Source of the DNA: Chloroflexota bacterium
GTDB taxonomy: Bacteria; Chloroflexota; JAHJIN01
Direction: 5' to 3'
Length of the DNA stretch: 33,298 nt
Assembly: GCA_018823415.1 (NCBI GenBank)
Contig: JAHJIN010000477.1
Span: 1 to 33,298, forward strand
A model generated the notes under the pieces. The model had not been told where the DNA came from. It did not search any database and saw nothing but the letters and a program-made list of their open reading frames with translations. Positions 1 to 10,200 of the stretch are shown one piece after another (position 1 is the first letter of the stretch; each line of letters starts with the position of its first letter). A program made the position numbers and the translations under genes.

Positions 1-1661
1 ATCGCTATGCCGACGCGGGCGGCGGCCAGGACCCGGCCTACCCGGGCACCAGGGACTATGGTTGGCTGGATGGGGTGTCCAATATGACCTGGGGCACGCT
101 GCCCTACCAGAGCGTGCGTGTGAACCAAGGCAACGACGAGTTGCGCTACCGTTTTGGCGGCCTGGATCCGAACAAGCGCTACAATGTCCACCTGGCCTTC
201 TGGCAATCCTCGGGCACCGGTCACATCCAGCGGGTGCAGATCGATGACCTGGATACCGGCCTGACAGTCAACACCGGCGACTACCAGCTGCACCATGAGA
301 CAGTCGCGGTCCCGCCGACAGCGTACGCCGACGATGGCAGTATCATGGTTAGCGTCGTGCGCATCAATGCCACGACCGGGGCCATGATCAACGAAATCGC
401 CCTGGAAGAAGAGACCCTGCCTCTGGGCAGCCAGTGCGTGGTCCAGGAGACCCCCTACTTTAGCGAGGTCTATGGCAGCGTGACCATCAACGACCAGCCG
501 GCGCCGGCCGGCACGGTGGTGCAGGCCCTCGACCCACGCGGGAACACGGTGGGCTGTTTCACCGTGGGCAGCACCGGGCTGTATGGCTTTATGGGAGTCT
601 ATGGCGAGGACGCTTCGGCCAACCCGCCCATCCCCGGCATGCGCGACGGTGAGCTGGTGGCCTTCCGGGTGAACGGTGCGCCGGCCGTAGCCACACCGCT
701 TTGTTACTGGCACGACGACCAGGCCTTGCACCCGGTGGACCTGGCAGCCGGCGCCATCGCCGGCCAGTCGATCCTGTTTCAGCCGGGTTGGAACCTGTTC
801 TCTTTTCGGGTCGAGCCGCCGGTGCCAGCGGTGGCCCAGGTATTGTCATCTATCGAGGGGCGCTATGACCGGGTGCTGGGGGAGTACGGTGTCTACGCCC
901 CAAGTCTCCCGCCGGTGTACAATACCTTGCAGGAGCTGCACGGGGGACTAGGCTACTATGTGCGAATCACCGGGACGACCAGCATCAACGGGCTCATCGA
1001 GGGCATCAGCCTGCCGGTGACTACTCCCATCTCCCTGCACCCGGGCTGGAACTGGATCGGGTACCTGCCTGAGGCCACACAACCCATCACCGTGGCATTG
1101 CAGTCTATTGAGGGCCACTACCAGCGGGTGCGAAGCCTGAACAAGACCTATGATGTGTCCCTGCCCGAGTTCAGCACCCTGCAAGAGATGACACCTGGCG
1201 CGGGCTATCTGCTCTATGCCACGGATGCGGCCACCCTAACGTACCCGGCGGCCGCGGCCGGTCAGGCCATTCGTGCGCCGCAACCGACCAGCGTGGACTG
1301 CCGCGAGCTTGCGCCCACGCCGTACCAGACCCTGGTCTATGGTCAGATTGCGGTCAACGGTGGGCCGGTGCCGGTGGGGACGCGGGTCGAGGTGCTGACA
1401 CCGCATGGGGCGGTGGTCGGGTGCTTTGTGGTCGAGCGGGCTGGGCAATTCGGGCTGATGGACGTCTATGGAGAGGATGCAACCGCCAGCCCACCCATCG
1501 CTGGGTTCCGGGAGGGTGAAGCATTGGTCTTCTATGTGAATGGGCAACTGGCCCAGGCAGCCGCACCCATCCTGTGGCAGGATGATCGGACCCCGCACGA
1601 GATTGCCCTGAGTGTGACCAATCATTCCATCTATCTACCATTGGTCCTTCGGGAACAGTGA
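1..1661 (+). CDS. Secreted multidomain surface protein with GWN repeats (5' truncated)
   Basis: The reading frame is open from base 3 to the stop at 1659-1661, so the gene starts upstream of the window and the first internal ATG (75) is not the true start. Order seen: a beta-rich carbohydrate-binding-like domain (to about base 415); a ~100-residue module (about 435-745) with a YGEDA..PPIPG core; two ~75-residue 'GWN' repeats (HPGWN and QPGWN starts, SIEG.Y centres, GYY/GYL ends, about 775-1240); a second copy of the module (1300-1620); and the C-terminal tail IYLPLVLREQ. The modules look extracellular, but no enzyme motif is visible. The tail recurs in two other proteins here and may be a sorting or assembly signal (inference). 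The next gene starts 14 bases downstream, so the two are probably co-transcribed. Exact function is unknown. Confidence 0.85.
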   Translation, partial: RYADAGGGQDPAYPGTRDYGWLDGVSNMTWGTLPYQSVRVNQGNDELRYRFGGLDPNKRYNVHLAFWQSSGTGHIQRVQIDDLDTGLTVNTGDYQLHHETVAVPPTAYADDGSIMVSVVRINATTGAMINEIALEEETLPLGSQCVVQETPYFSEVYGSVTINDQPAPAGTVVQALDPRGNTVGCFTVGSTGLYGFMGVYGEDASANPPIPGMRDGELVAFRVNGAPAVATPLCYWHDDQALHPVDLAAGAIAGQSILFQPGWNLFSFRVEPPVPAVAQVLSSIEGRYDRVLGEYGVYAPSLPPVYNTLQELHGGLGYYVRITGTTSINGLIEGISLPVTTPISLHPGWNWIGYLPEATQPITVALQSIEGHYQRVRSLNKTYDVSLPEFSTLQEMTPGAGYLLYATDAATLTYPAAAAGQAIRAPQPTSVDCRELAPTPYQTLVYGQIAVNGGPVPVGTRVEVLTPHGAVVGCFVVERAGQFGLMDVYGEDATASPPIAGFREGEALVFYVNGQLAQAAAPILWQDDRTPHEIALSVTNHSIYLPLVLREQ

Positions 1662-1675
1662 AGGAGGGTTATCCA

Positions 1676-2539
1676 ATGCCACGCCAACGTTTCATAGGGG
1701 TGGTGCTCCTCACGATGGCAATGATGCTAGGGCTGGTGGGAGCACCGCAGCTCCCAGTCCACGCCCGGCCTGCGGCCACCGGCGCGTGCCCGGCGGTGCA
1801 GAACACGCCGTTCTTCACCATCGTCTACGGCGAGGTTACCGTGAACGGCGCGCCAGCGCCGGCTGGCACCGTGGTTGAGGCACGCAGCCCGCGGGTCCAC
1901 ACGGTGGGCTGCTGCGTCGTCAGCGAGGTGGGCTACTATGGCGCCATGTATGTCTATGGCGAGGACAACTCGGTCAGTCCCCCGATCCCGGGCATGCGAT
2001 CCGGGGAGACCATCGCGTTCTATGTGAACGGGGCCGCGGCAACAGCCAGCCCCCCGCGGACCTGGGTCAATGACCGCGACCTGCACCTGGTGAATCTCAG
2101 CGCGGTCTATACGCCCATTCAGGCCGCGTTCACGGCCAGCCCCACCAGTGGGGTGGTCCCGTTGGCCGTGCAGTTCACCGACACCTCCACGGGCAGCCCC
2201 AGTGGGTGGGATTGGGGCTTTGGTGACGGCGGTACCAGCATCCAGCAGCATCCCAACCATACCTACACGGCACCGGGGGCGTACACCGTGACCCTGACCG
2301 TTTCTGGCCCCGGGGGGCCTGACAGCGCGACCCAGACCGACTATATCACGGTCTATCTCTGGGGCGACCTGGACCACGACTGCGACGTGGATGTGGCGGA
2401 CATCATGCTGGTGGCCAGCCGCTGGAACACGCACAGTGGCGACCCGGGCTACGATCCAGCCTATGATCTGGACCACGACGGCGACATCGATGTGGCGGAC
2501 ATCATGCAGGTGGCGGCGGCCTGGGGCGACACCTGCTGA
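1676..2539 (+). CDS. Secreted PKD-domain protein with C-terminal type I dockerin
   Basis: The protein has 287 residues. ATG 1676 is chosen because AAGGAGG (1661-1667) lies 8 bases upstream; a GTG at 1658 would overlap the upstream stop without a ribosome site. Domains: signal peptide (1 to about 30, ending PVHA); one copy of the ~100-residue surface module (about 35-145, YGEDN..PPIPGMRSGE core); a PKD domain (about 147-228, with WDWGFGDG and a YT..GAYTVTLTV end); and a type I dockerin (about 231-287) with two EF-hand-like loops, DLDHDCDVDVAD and DLDHDGDIDVAD. Dockerins bind cohesins in a calcium-dependent way, and a cohesin gene follows 83 bases downstream, making it the obvious candidate partner. 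The dockerin is nearly identical in protein sequence to that at 3638-4240. The ligand of the adhesive module is unknown. Confidence 0.9.
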   Translation: MPRQRFIGVVLLTMAMMLGLVGAPQLPVHARPAATGACPAVQNTPFFTIVYGEVTVNGAPAPAGTVVEARSPRVHTVGCCVVSEVGYYGAMYVYGEDNSVSPPIPGMRSGETIAFYVNGAAATASPPRTWVNDRDLHLVNLSAVYTPIQAAFTASPTSGVVPLAVQFTDTSTGSPSGWDWGFGDGGTSIQQHPNHTYTAPGAYTVTLTVSGPGGPDSATQTDYITVYLWGDLDHDCDVDVADIMLVASRWNTHSGDPGYDPAYDLDHDGDIDVADIMQVAAAWGDTC

Positions 2540-2622
2540 GAGGGAGGGCAGAAAAAGACAGCGATTCAACTGGTCTACGGGTGAGAAACAACCCAACACA
2601 TTATATTCATGGGAGGAGAAAC

Positions 2623-3270
2623 ATGACTCACAAACGACGATTGGTGCAGGTAGGTATCGTGCTGGGCTTGCTGCTGGGGCTGGCCGCTGGCGTGGTGCAT
2701 GCTCAGACCGCAGTGGTGCGCGTGGAGCCAGCGATCCAATACGTGGCGCTCTCCAGCCCGGGCACAGTGGACATCATGATCGACGACGCCGTGGACCTGG
2801 GGGGCTTTCAGTTCGACCTGACCTTTGACGCGACGCTGATGCAGGTGGACTCGGTTGCCCTGGGAAGCTTTCTGGGCAGCACCGGCCGGACCGCATTTCC
2901 AGTGGGGCCCACCATCGACAACGTCAATGGGCTGGTGACCTTTGGCGGGGCTAGCTTTGGCGCCAACCCGGGGCCCAATGGGACCGGGACGCTGGCCACC
3001 GTGAACTTTCACACCCTCGGCACGCCGGGGGCCAGCAGGCTCGAACTGGAGAACGTCCAGGTGCTCGACACCTCTGCGAGTCCGCAAGCGTCTACTACTG
3101 TAGACGGTGGGGTCAACATCGGGTCGACGGCGGTGGCTATGGCGGGCCTGACAGCGCTGGGTGGCCCCGGGGCCATGACCGGGCTGGTCCTGGTCGGCGG
3201 ACTGGTTGGGCTAGCGGTAGCGAGTGCGGGCACTTGGTGGATGTGGCGACGCAGGGTTCGACAGCGGTAA
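2623..3270 (+). CDS. Membrane-anchored cohesin-domain protein
   Basis: The protein has 215 residues. ATG 2623 is preferred because GGAGGAG (2612-2618) is spaced 4 bases before it; a GTG at 2581 lacks a site and would put a polar stretch before the signal peptide. Seen: signal peptide (1 to about 25, ending VVHAQ); one cohesin-type beta-sandwich (about 27-150) with typical pieces such as GGFQFDLTFDATLM and GTLATVNFHTLG; a short linker; then a hydrophobic segment (about 180-205) and a basic end, WRRRVRQR. The topology implies an extracellular cohesin held in the membrane by a C-terminal helix. It lies between two dockerin genes (1676-2539 and, opposite, 3638-4240), so it is a plausible anchor for those proteins (inference). 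No sortase LPxTG motif is visible. Specificity of the cohesin cannot be read from sequence alone. Confidence 0.88.
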   Translation: MTHKRRLVQVGIVLGLLLGLAAGVVHAQTAVVRVEPAIQYVALSSPGTVDIMIDDAVDLGGFQFDLTFDATLMQVDSVALGSFLGSTGRTAFPVGPTIDNVNGLVTFGGASFGANPGPNGTGTLATVNFHTLGTPGASRLELENVQVLDTSASPQASTTVDGGVNIGSTAVAMAGLTALGGPGAMTGLVLVGGLVGLAVASAGTWWMWRRRVRQR

Positions 3271-3336
3271 GCAACACGTGACCAGAACCGTTCGGTCAAT
3301 GTCGCCACGTTAGAAAGCACACAAAAGGAGTATCCT

Positions 3337-3486
3337 ATGACCCAGAAGAAATCCTATCAGCGACCACAGATCGTGCAGGTCAAACTAGTGCCCACGGAGG
3401 CCGTGCTGGGCGGCTGCAAGACTGACACCAGCGAGGTGGCCCTGGGCAGCTATTGCAACAGCACCTGTCCCACCATCGGTACCTGA
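3337..3486 (+). CDS. Small Gly-Gly-leader Cys peptide, candidate RiPP precursor
   Basis: This is a 49-residue ORF with a strong ribosome site (AAAAGGAG, 3323-3330, 6 bases from ATG). The N-terminal half is a charged, leader-like sequence (MTQKKSYQRPQIVQVKL) that ends in EAVLGG. The following 23 residues start with Cys and carry three Cys (residues 24, 39 and 43), with Ser/Thr and Gly enrichment. The pattern Y..P.I..V.L...EAVL(G)GC resembles leaders of radical-SAM or otherwise modified peptides, with Gly-Gly as a possible protease cleavage point; this is my inference from pattern, not a family match. No maturase or peptidase-transporter lies in the window. It follows the cohesin gene by 66 bases and is closed by a hairpin, so it may be the last gene of that operon. 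It could instead be an unmodified small protein. Confidence 0.6.
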   Translation: MTQKKSYQRPQIVQVKLVPTEAVLGGCKTDTSEVALGSYCNSTCPTIGT

Positions 3487-3507
3487 GGTCGCCCATCGCG
3501 CAGCAAG

Positions 3508-3544
3508 CGCCACGGCCTGGGTCCAAGACCCAGGCCGTTTGGCG
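3508..3544. terminator. Strong hairpin between convergent genes
   Basis: A perfect 12-bp stem (3512-3523 with 3527-3538) has a 3-base loop. It is extended by CGCCA/TGGCG pairing across a TT bulge. It lies 25 bases after the peptide stop codon and before the convergent gene ending at 3638. T-runs are short (TTT at 3538-3540), so it is a candidate intrinsic terminator, possibly bidirectional. Confidence 0.7.
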
Positions 3545-3637
3545 TGTATCCGCTGTCCGGCCTTTGCCTTGGCCGTAGTGCAATCGGCGTAGCCGCTCAG
3601 TCGTCACAACTGCGCGTGCGTGCGATGTATATCGATA

Positions 3638-4240
3638 CTAGCCCCCGCACGTGTCTCCCCAGGCTGCCGCGACTAGCATGATATCGGCCACGTCAATGTC
3701 GCCATCGTGGTCGAGGTCATAGGCGGGATCATAGGCGGGACCGCCCACAAGAGTATTCCAACGACTGGCCACCAGCATGATGTCGGCTACGTCCACGTCG
3801 CAATCATGGTCCAGATCCCCGAACAGGCATGTTGGGTTTAGTGGCAACTCCCACGATTGACTATTGTCCCACACCGCCGTGGGGGTCATGCGCTGAGTCC
3901 CCACGTAGAACGTCACCACGCGCCCCGGCGCTCCACACCCGGGGGTTCCGCCTGGCCCGTCGGGCAGAACGCTGATGGCATACACTACCTGTTCGCCTAC
4001 TTGCTGCGTCTCGCTCAGACCACAGGGATAGCCGTCGATCCACGCAGTTACCGTTACCTGTGCTGCAGGCACAAAGCACGAGTTGGCTTGCACCGGACCA
4101 TAATAAGTGGCCGGCGGGCTCGGCGGACCCCATGCTGTCGTCCGTGTGTGTGCGGCAGCCGAAAGCGGTATGAGCAGCAGACCCAAGCTCAGCAATGCCG
4201 CAATCGTTCGCACAAAACACGGCTTCTGTTGTCTCTTCAT
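3638..4240 (-). CDS. Small secreted dockerin protein with one surface module
   Basis: The protein has 200 residues. ATG at 4240 has GGGAG about 6 bases upstream. Seen: signal peptide (1 to about 30, ending SAAAHT); one copy of the shared module in its PPATYYG...VTAWIDG...CGAPG...F.VG form (about 38-140); then a type I dockerin (about 141-200) with loops DLDHDCDVDVAD and DLDHDGDIDVAD. The module is the same subtype as the C-terminal module of the giant protein encoded just upstream (33-base gap), so the two genes look co-transcribed and related by duplication. The dockerin matches that at 1676-2539 almost residue for residue, while many third codon positions differ. That implies selection on the protein rather than a very recent copy. 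The likely partner is a local cohesin (inference). Confidence 0.9.
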   Translation of the reverse strand: MKRQQKPCFVRTIAALLSLGLLLIPLSAAAHTRTTAWGPPSPPATYYGPVQANSCFVPAAQVTVTAWIDGYPCGLSETQQVGEQVVYAISVLPDGPGGTPGCGAPGRVVTFYVGTQRMTPTAVWDNSQSWELPLNPTCLFGDLDHDCDVDVADIMLVASRWNTLVGGPAYDPAYDLDHDGDIDVADIMLVAAAWGDTCGG

Positions 4241-4272
4241 TTTATCTCCCAGCTACCATCACGTGGCGATGT

Positions 4273-7200
4273 TCACTGCCCCTTGACCACCAGCGGCAAG
4301 TAGAAGCGCTGTACGGATAGCAGACTCAATGGCAGCCGCTGCACCTGATAGTTGTCCCATACTGCCGTGCCAGCCATGGCTTGGCCCACCTGGAACACTA
4401 CGGTTTGCCCCGGTGCTCCACAGCCATAAGCAGATCCCCAATCCGCGGCCGAGACGTGGACGACGTACACCACCTGCCCGTCGGCTTCGAAAGTCCATCC
4501 TTGACCGCAGAGGTGCCCATCTACCCAGGCGGTCACTGTCATCCCGACTGTGGGCGTAAAGCCCAGACCGGCCAACACGGAGCCATAGTATGTGGCCGGC
4601 GGACCCGGCAAGTTAGCGGCAGCCAGGGAGGTATCCTCTGCGCCCCTGAGGCATAAGGTAATGGATTCGGCCATGAGGATCCAGTAACTCTCCCCATATT
4701 CCAACACCTCCAGGTCGTTGACCCACTGGAGCGCCGTCACGTCATACAGCTTCCAGGGATCCAACTCGTCCTCGGGCTCATAGCCGTACACCATGGTGTA
4801 GTAGCCGCTGATGGACAGCAGGGCTTCCGTCACGGGCCGCGTTTCCTGCACGGTGTAGCCAAAGCTGTCCCACCCGGGGCCATGCAAGGGGATCTCGAAG
4901 CAGGACATGAGGGCGTACAGACCCGCTCCCTGGGTCGCCGCCGAGGCCATATTGTGGTAGGTGTCCAGTCGCGTGGGCAACTGGCGCCAGGAAACCCCAT
5001 CCCAGAAATAGACCCGCAGCCACGTCTCCTCACCCGGTGGCACTTCGCTGCCCAGGTAAGAAAAGACCAAGGACGTGCCAGCCAGGTTGGGGGCATTGGG
5101 TGAGGCAATCAGTCGATACGCCTGGCCCACCACCGTGGTCCAGGGCACCGGTGAAGGGAGGAGCGTCGCTGCTTGCAGGGTGAGGAACTCGCCTTCTTCG
5201 AACTCCAGGTCATCGCCAAACAGGATCACCTGCCCGTCCGCCGAAGTGGCCGGCGCCCACCGCCCCCGGGCGTGCGACCAGCGGCCCCGGGCGTTGGACC
5301 ACCGGCCCCGGGCATGGCTGGGGCTGCCGCCCAGGGCAAAGTCGGTGACCATCTCGCGCCGTGGCTCGGATTCGTCCACCCAGATGTGCACGTAACCTTC
5401 CACCGTCGGCTCGGTGAAAGTAAAGACCCTGGTGTACTGCCCCGCCACCTCGACCAGGGCCTGGGCTGGTGGGGCTGGGTCGTTCACCGAGAAGAGCCGG
5501 CCCCAGAGCGGCAGGCCTGGGGGTACATTGGTCACGGTGATAACCATAGTGCACGAGGTGACGGGCGAGACCAGGATCTCGGGCTGCCAGTCGGGCAGCG
5601 CCACCAGGGTCAGTTGATCGTCGCCAGGGGTGATAGTCTCGCAGCCCAGCCGCCCGGCCGCCGGCTCGTACACGCATAGTCGGTCGCCGGGCTGCGCGCC
5701 CCGGGCCTCCACGTGATCGATGACCGGTCGCCCTAGGTCGGTGAGCCAGTCCCCGTGAAAGAGGACGGCCCGGGCATTGCCGCCAGGTTGCACGTGATGG
5801 CCGTCCTGCATCAGGTAAAACATCGGGACCGGCAGCGTCGTGGAGGGCGTGATGGGCTCCACAACTTGGATCTGGGGCAATACCAGGGGCAAGCCGCTGG
5901 GGCCGGGATTGGCCGGCGATTCATCCAGCCACGGATAGAAGGTGACGATGGTGGCCCAGTCCGAACGACCGGTGGCCCGGTTGGCCAGGGTGTCCTGACA
6001 ACCCGGCAGCCAGTTCGCGCCGGGGTGGAACTCGCTGTCGTCGCTCCGGTAAGGGTCCGTCATGACCGTCCCGGTGCAGGTACTCACCGGGACCAGCAAC
6101 CCGGTGGCGTCCAGGCCCAGGTAGTCGTCGTCGAGAAAGAAGGCATAGTGGCCCAACTCGTGGGCCAGAGTGCGCGGCCAATCCTCCCCCAGGCTGCTGT
6201 CGGAGTCACCATAGCGGTTCCAGACGGCGCCCATGCGCACCTGGCCGGGCTGGTAGGTGATGGTAGACGTCAGGGGATCGGTGATGACGGCGGTAACGAT
6301 GCCGCCCTGGGAGGCGTTAGGCCGCATGCGGTTGGAGGCATAGACGCGCACGTGGGCGTCCAGCCAGTGCTCACGGTCGTGGTAGATGGTGACCTGCCCC
6401 AGGGCCGCCTGGCCGTTGGTCCAGTCGTAGAGGAATTCTGACGTGCGTTGCAGGTCAAAACGCAACTGCTCCAGGAACGGCTGGTCGTAACGAGCATCCC
6501 ATTCCAGGGAGACGGTCAAGTCAAAGAGAACGAGGGGATAGTCTGGTGAAACGACCAGGTGCTGGATGATCTCGGTATCCGTGATGGCCTGCCAATCCAG
6601 GCCCGTCGGCGTGGGGGCGCCGCTGGTATAGTAGACGGTGTAGCTTTCAGTGGCGGTGATGGGCCACGCGGCCAACAACCCATCACCCACCTGGAAAGCA
6701 CCGGGAGCTTGCAGATCTCCCTGGGCATTGGTGAGCAGAGGAGAACCCACACCGCCGAGAGGTTCTGCGCCAATGATCTGTCCAGTCGGCAGATGATAGA
6801 CACGCGCCCCCGCGGCCGGGGCCCCACCAGCCCGAGTCACCCGCACCCGCAGGCGCAACTGGGCCTCATAGGCGCCCATATCCACTATGGGCGGGGGGCC
6901 GATGCCGGTGTCGGGCGTCGTGGTGACGTCAGTGAAGCGGGGGTTGTTGTCCCGATCATAGGGCGTGGGCTCGCTGGTATCGTCGTCCCCGTCCAGATCC
7001 TGGCTGTCGGCGGGGACGGCGATGTTGTCCCCGGCATCGATGGCGGCGGACTGGGCCTGGAGGCGCAGGTCGCCATAGTCGTCGTCGGCGGTGCCCCAGG
7101 CGGCGTCTGGGCCCGGGTCTGGGAAGCGGACAAAGGCCGGGTCCGCGTCCACGTTGCCGCCGCCATCCACGCCCAGGGAGGTGTTCCAAGCACCGCTGGC

Positions 7201-10200
7201 CAGCGCGCCCTGGATCAGGGAATAATGAACGACCGGGGTGGCGCTCACGTTGGCGATCTGTTTCTGGGCGAGGACCGAGCTGGCGGAGGTATTGCCCCAG
7301 AAGATGCTGTTGTCGACCCGGGGGGTGCTGCTGCTCTGGTTGTACATCCCGCCGCCCAAGTTGCCGGCTTTATTACTGGCAAAGGTGGCGTTGGTCAAGA
7401 TAGGGCTGCCGCCAGAAGTATACAACCCGCCGCCGTTGCCGCCGGCCGCGTTCCCGGCCAAGATCACGTTGCACCAGGCCGCGCTGCTGCCGGCGCTGTA
7501 CGCCCCCCCACCGCTGGAGGCCTTGTTGCCATGGAAGGCGCCGTTGGTGAGCGCCGGGTTGCTGCTATCCGTGTACAGACCACCCCCATTGGAGTTGGCC
7601 TGGTTGCCTCGCCAGGTGACGTCCACCAGCGTGGGGCTACTGGCGGCGTTGTACAGCCCACCGCCATTGATGGCATAATTGCCGCTGAACACCACGTTCT
7701 GCAAGCGCAGCCGACTGTTGTTGACATTGTACAGCCCACCGCCGCTGCTATAGCCCGCCCCGTTCGCCTGGCCGCCGCTGATGGTCAAGCCGTCCAGGAG
7801 GGTGATGGGGCGCACGCCGTCGCTGGTGACCACGTGGTAGCTGTTGCTGCCCCGGATGTCGGCGGCGGTGGTCGCGGGCACGCTGACGTCGTCGTCGTCG
7901 ATGTCGCCGCTCAGGATGGTGGGGTTGGCGGCTGGGTCACGCATGGTCAGAACGGAGCCACCCAATGGGAAGCCGCCATATATCTCCACACCATCCACCA
8001 GTTGGAAGGTGGCAGTGCGGTCCGTGCTTACAGCGGTGGGCTTGTAGACCCCGGCCGCCACCCAGATCTGGACGCCCGGGTAGGCGCGTCCCAGGGCGGC
8101 CTGCAGGTCGGTCCAGGCATCCGCCCAGGAGGCGCCGGTGTTGGCCCCGCTGGCGCTGGCGTCCACATAGATGATCTCGGTGACATGGAGCGGCGTGGTG
8201 GCCTGGTTGTCCTGGGGGTTGGGGTCCGGCTCGTGGGCCGTGATGACGGCGGTGTTCCAGAGGGTCTCGCCACCGTCCAAGGCCGTAGTCACTACCCCGG
8301 TTAGGGTGATGACGCCCCGGGCGCCCGGGGGCAGGTCGGGTATGGCCCAGGCCCAGGCGTAGGCCAGGCCGGGGCTGGTGGCGGTGATAGGCAGGCTGCT
8401 GGATACGCAGGTGCCGGTGACGGTGAGGGGCATGGTGTCGGTGACGAACACGCCGGTGGCGGTGTCCGGCCCGACGTTGTGGAAGGTCAGCAGGTAGCTG
8501 ACTTGCTGGCCCGGCCCGGCCCGCGCCGGGATCACCGACTTGGCCAGGCTCAGGAAAGGCTGAACCTCGTACGCGCCCAGGTCCACGATGGGCGGAGACC
8601 CGGCGCCGGTGTCCGGGGTAGTGATGATATCCACCTGGCGTGGGTTGCCGGCCAGGTCAAAGGGGATGGGCTCGCCGGTGTTCCCGTCGCCATCCAGGTC
8701 CTGCGTGTCGGTGGGGACGACGCCGTTGTCCCCGGCGTCGATGGCCGGGGACGTGGATTGCAGGCGCAGGTCACCATAGTCGTCGTCGGCGGTGCCCCAG
8801 ACCGTGTCCGGGCCTGGGTTAGGCTGGCGCAGGAAGGCCGGGTTAGCGTTCAGATTGCCGCCGCCGTCTGTGCCTAGAGTGGGATCCCAGCCTGCCCCGC
8901 TGCCGCCGGAACCTTGGACCAGAGTGTAATGGATGAAGGGCTGGCTGCCGTTGGTGTTGTAAATCTGTTGCTCAGCAATCGTGCCGCTATTCGCTGTGTT
9001 GCCCCACAAGATGCTATTTTGGATTTGAGGAAGACTATCTCGATTATACATCCCGCCGCCAAGATGGAGAGCCGAGTTGCCGCTGAACGTGACATTCGTT
9101 AGCGTTGGCTCGCTGTATTCACTGTATATCCCGCCACCGTTAGTAGCCGTGTTGTCACTAAAAGTGACATTCAACAACATTAGATAGTGGCCGTATTCAC
9201 TGTATATCCCGCCACCGCTAGTAGCCGCGTTGCTGCTAAAAGTGACGTTACTCAATGTCTGATTACTGCCGCTCTTTATGTACATTCCGCCACCATGGCT
9301 GGCCACGTTGCCACCAAGGTTCACGTTTATCAATGTCAAGTTACTGTAGTTATTGTACATTCCGCCACCTTCGTCGGAAGCTGCATTATCGCTGAAAGAG
9401 ACGTCCATCAGCACCAGGTTACCTTGATCATTATTGTGGTACATCCCACCGCCACAGTCACTGGCCAGGTTGCCGATAAAGGCGACATTTGTCAACGTTA
9501 GACTATTGTTGGCATCAGTATATTCACTGTACATTCCACCACCACTGGTGGCCGAGTTGCTGACAAAGATAACATCTGTCAGCGTGGAGTTGCTGCTGCT
9601 GTTGTTATCGTTATATATCCCACCACCTGATCCACCGTTGGTCCAGTTCCCGTTGAAAGCGACTTGTTTCAGTGTGGGGTTGCTGTAATCACGGTTGGAC
9701 ATCCCGCCACCATAGTTGGCCGAGTTGCTGATGAAAGTAACATTTGTCAGCGTGGGATTGCAGTTTCCGCGGCTGTCTATTCCGCCGCCGTAGTGGATAG
9801 CCAAGTTGTCACGAAAGATGACGTCCGTCAGTATGGGACTGCAATCAACGGTGTTTTGCATTCCCGCACCACTTCCGTTGGCCGAGTTGTTATCAAAGAT
9901 CACATTCGTCAGCGTGGGGCTACTATCGTTGGAGTTTTGCATTCCACCGCCAGAGTTGGCCGAGTTGCCAGTAAAGATAACACCTACCAGAGCAGGATTG
10001 CTGCTCTCGCTATTGCACAACCCGCCACCATAGTTGGTAGCCGAGTTGCTGCTAAAAGTTACACTCTTCAGCGTAGGACTACTATTGATGTAATTGTACA
10101 TTCCTCCGCCGCCATAGATGGAACCGGAATTGGTGACCGAGTTGTTGGTGAAGATGACGTCTGTCAGCACAGGGCTGCAGCGCAGATTATACATCCCACC

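Noticed and set aside
75..1661. A start codon at 75 for the first gene
   Set aside because: The frame stays open upstream to base 3 and the residues there fit the same domain, so the gene is truncated by the window edge.
1727..2599. Minus-strand open frame opposite the PKD-dockerin gene
   Set aside because: It mirrors the EF-hand and module codons of the real gene and has no ribosome site or domain.
6559..8304. Long open frame on the plus strand inside the beta-helix gene
   Set aside because: It is a shadow of the real minus-strand gene; its translation is Gly/Val/Ala/His-rich without a domain, and high GC explains its length.
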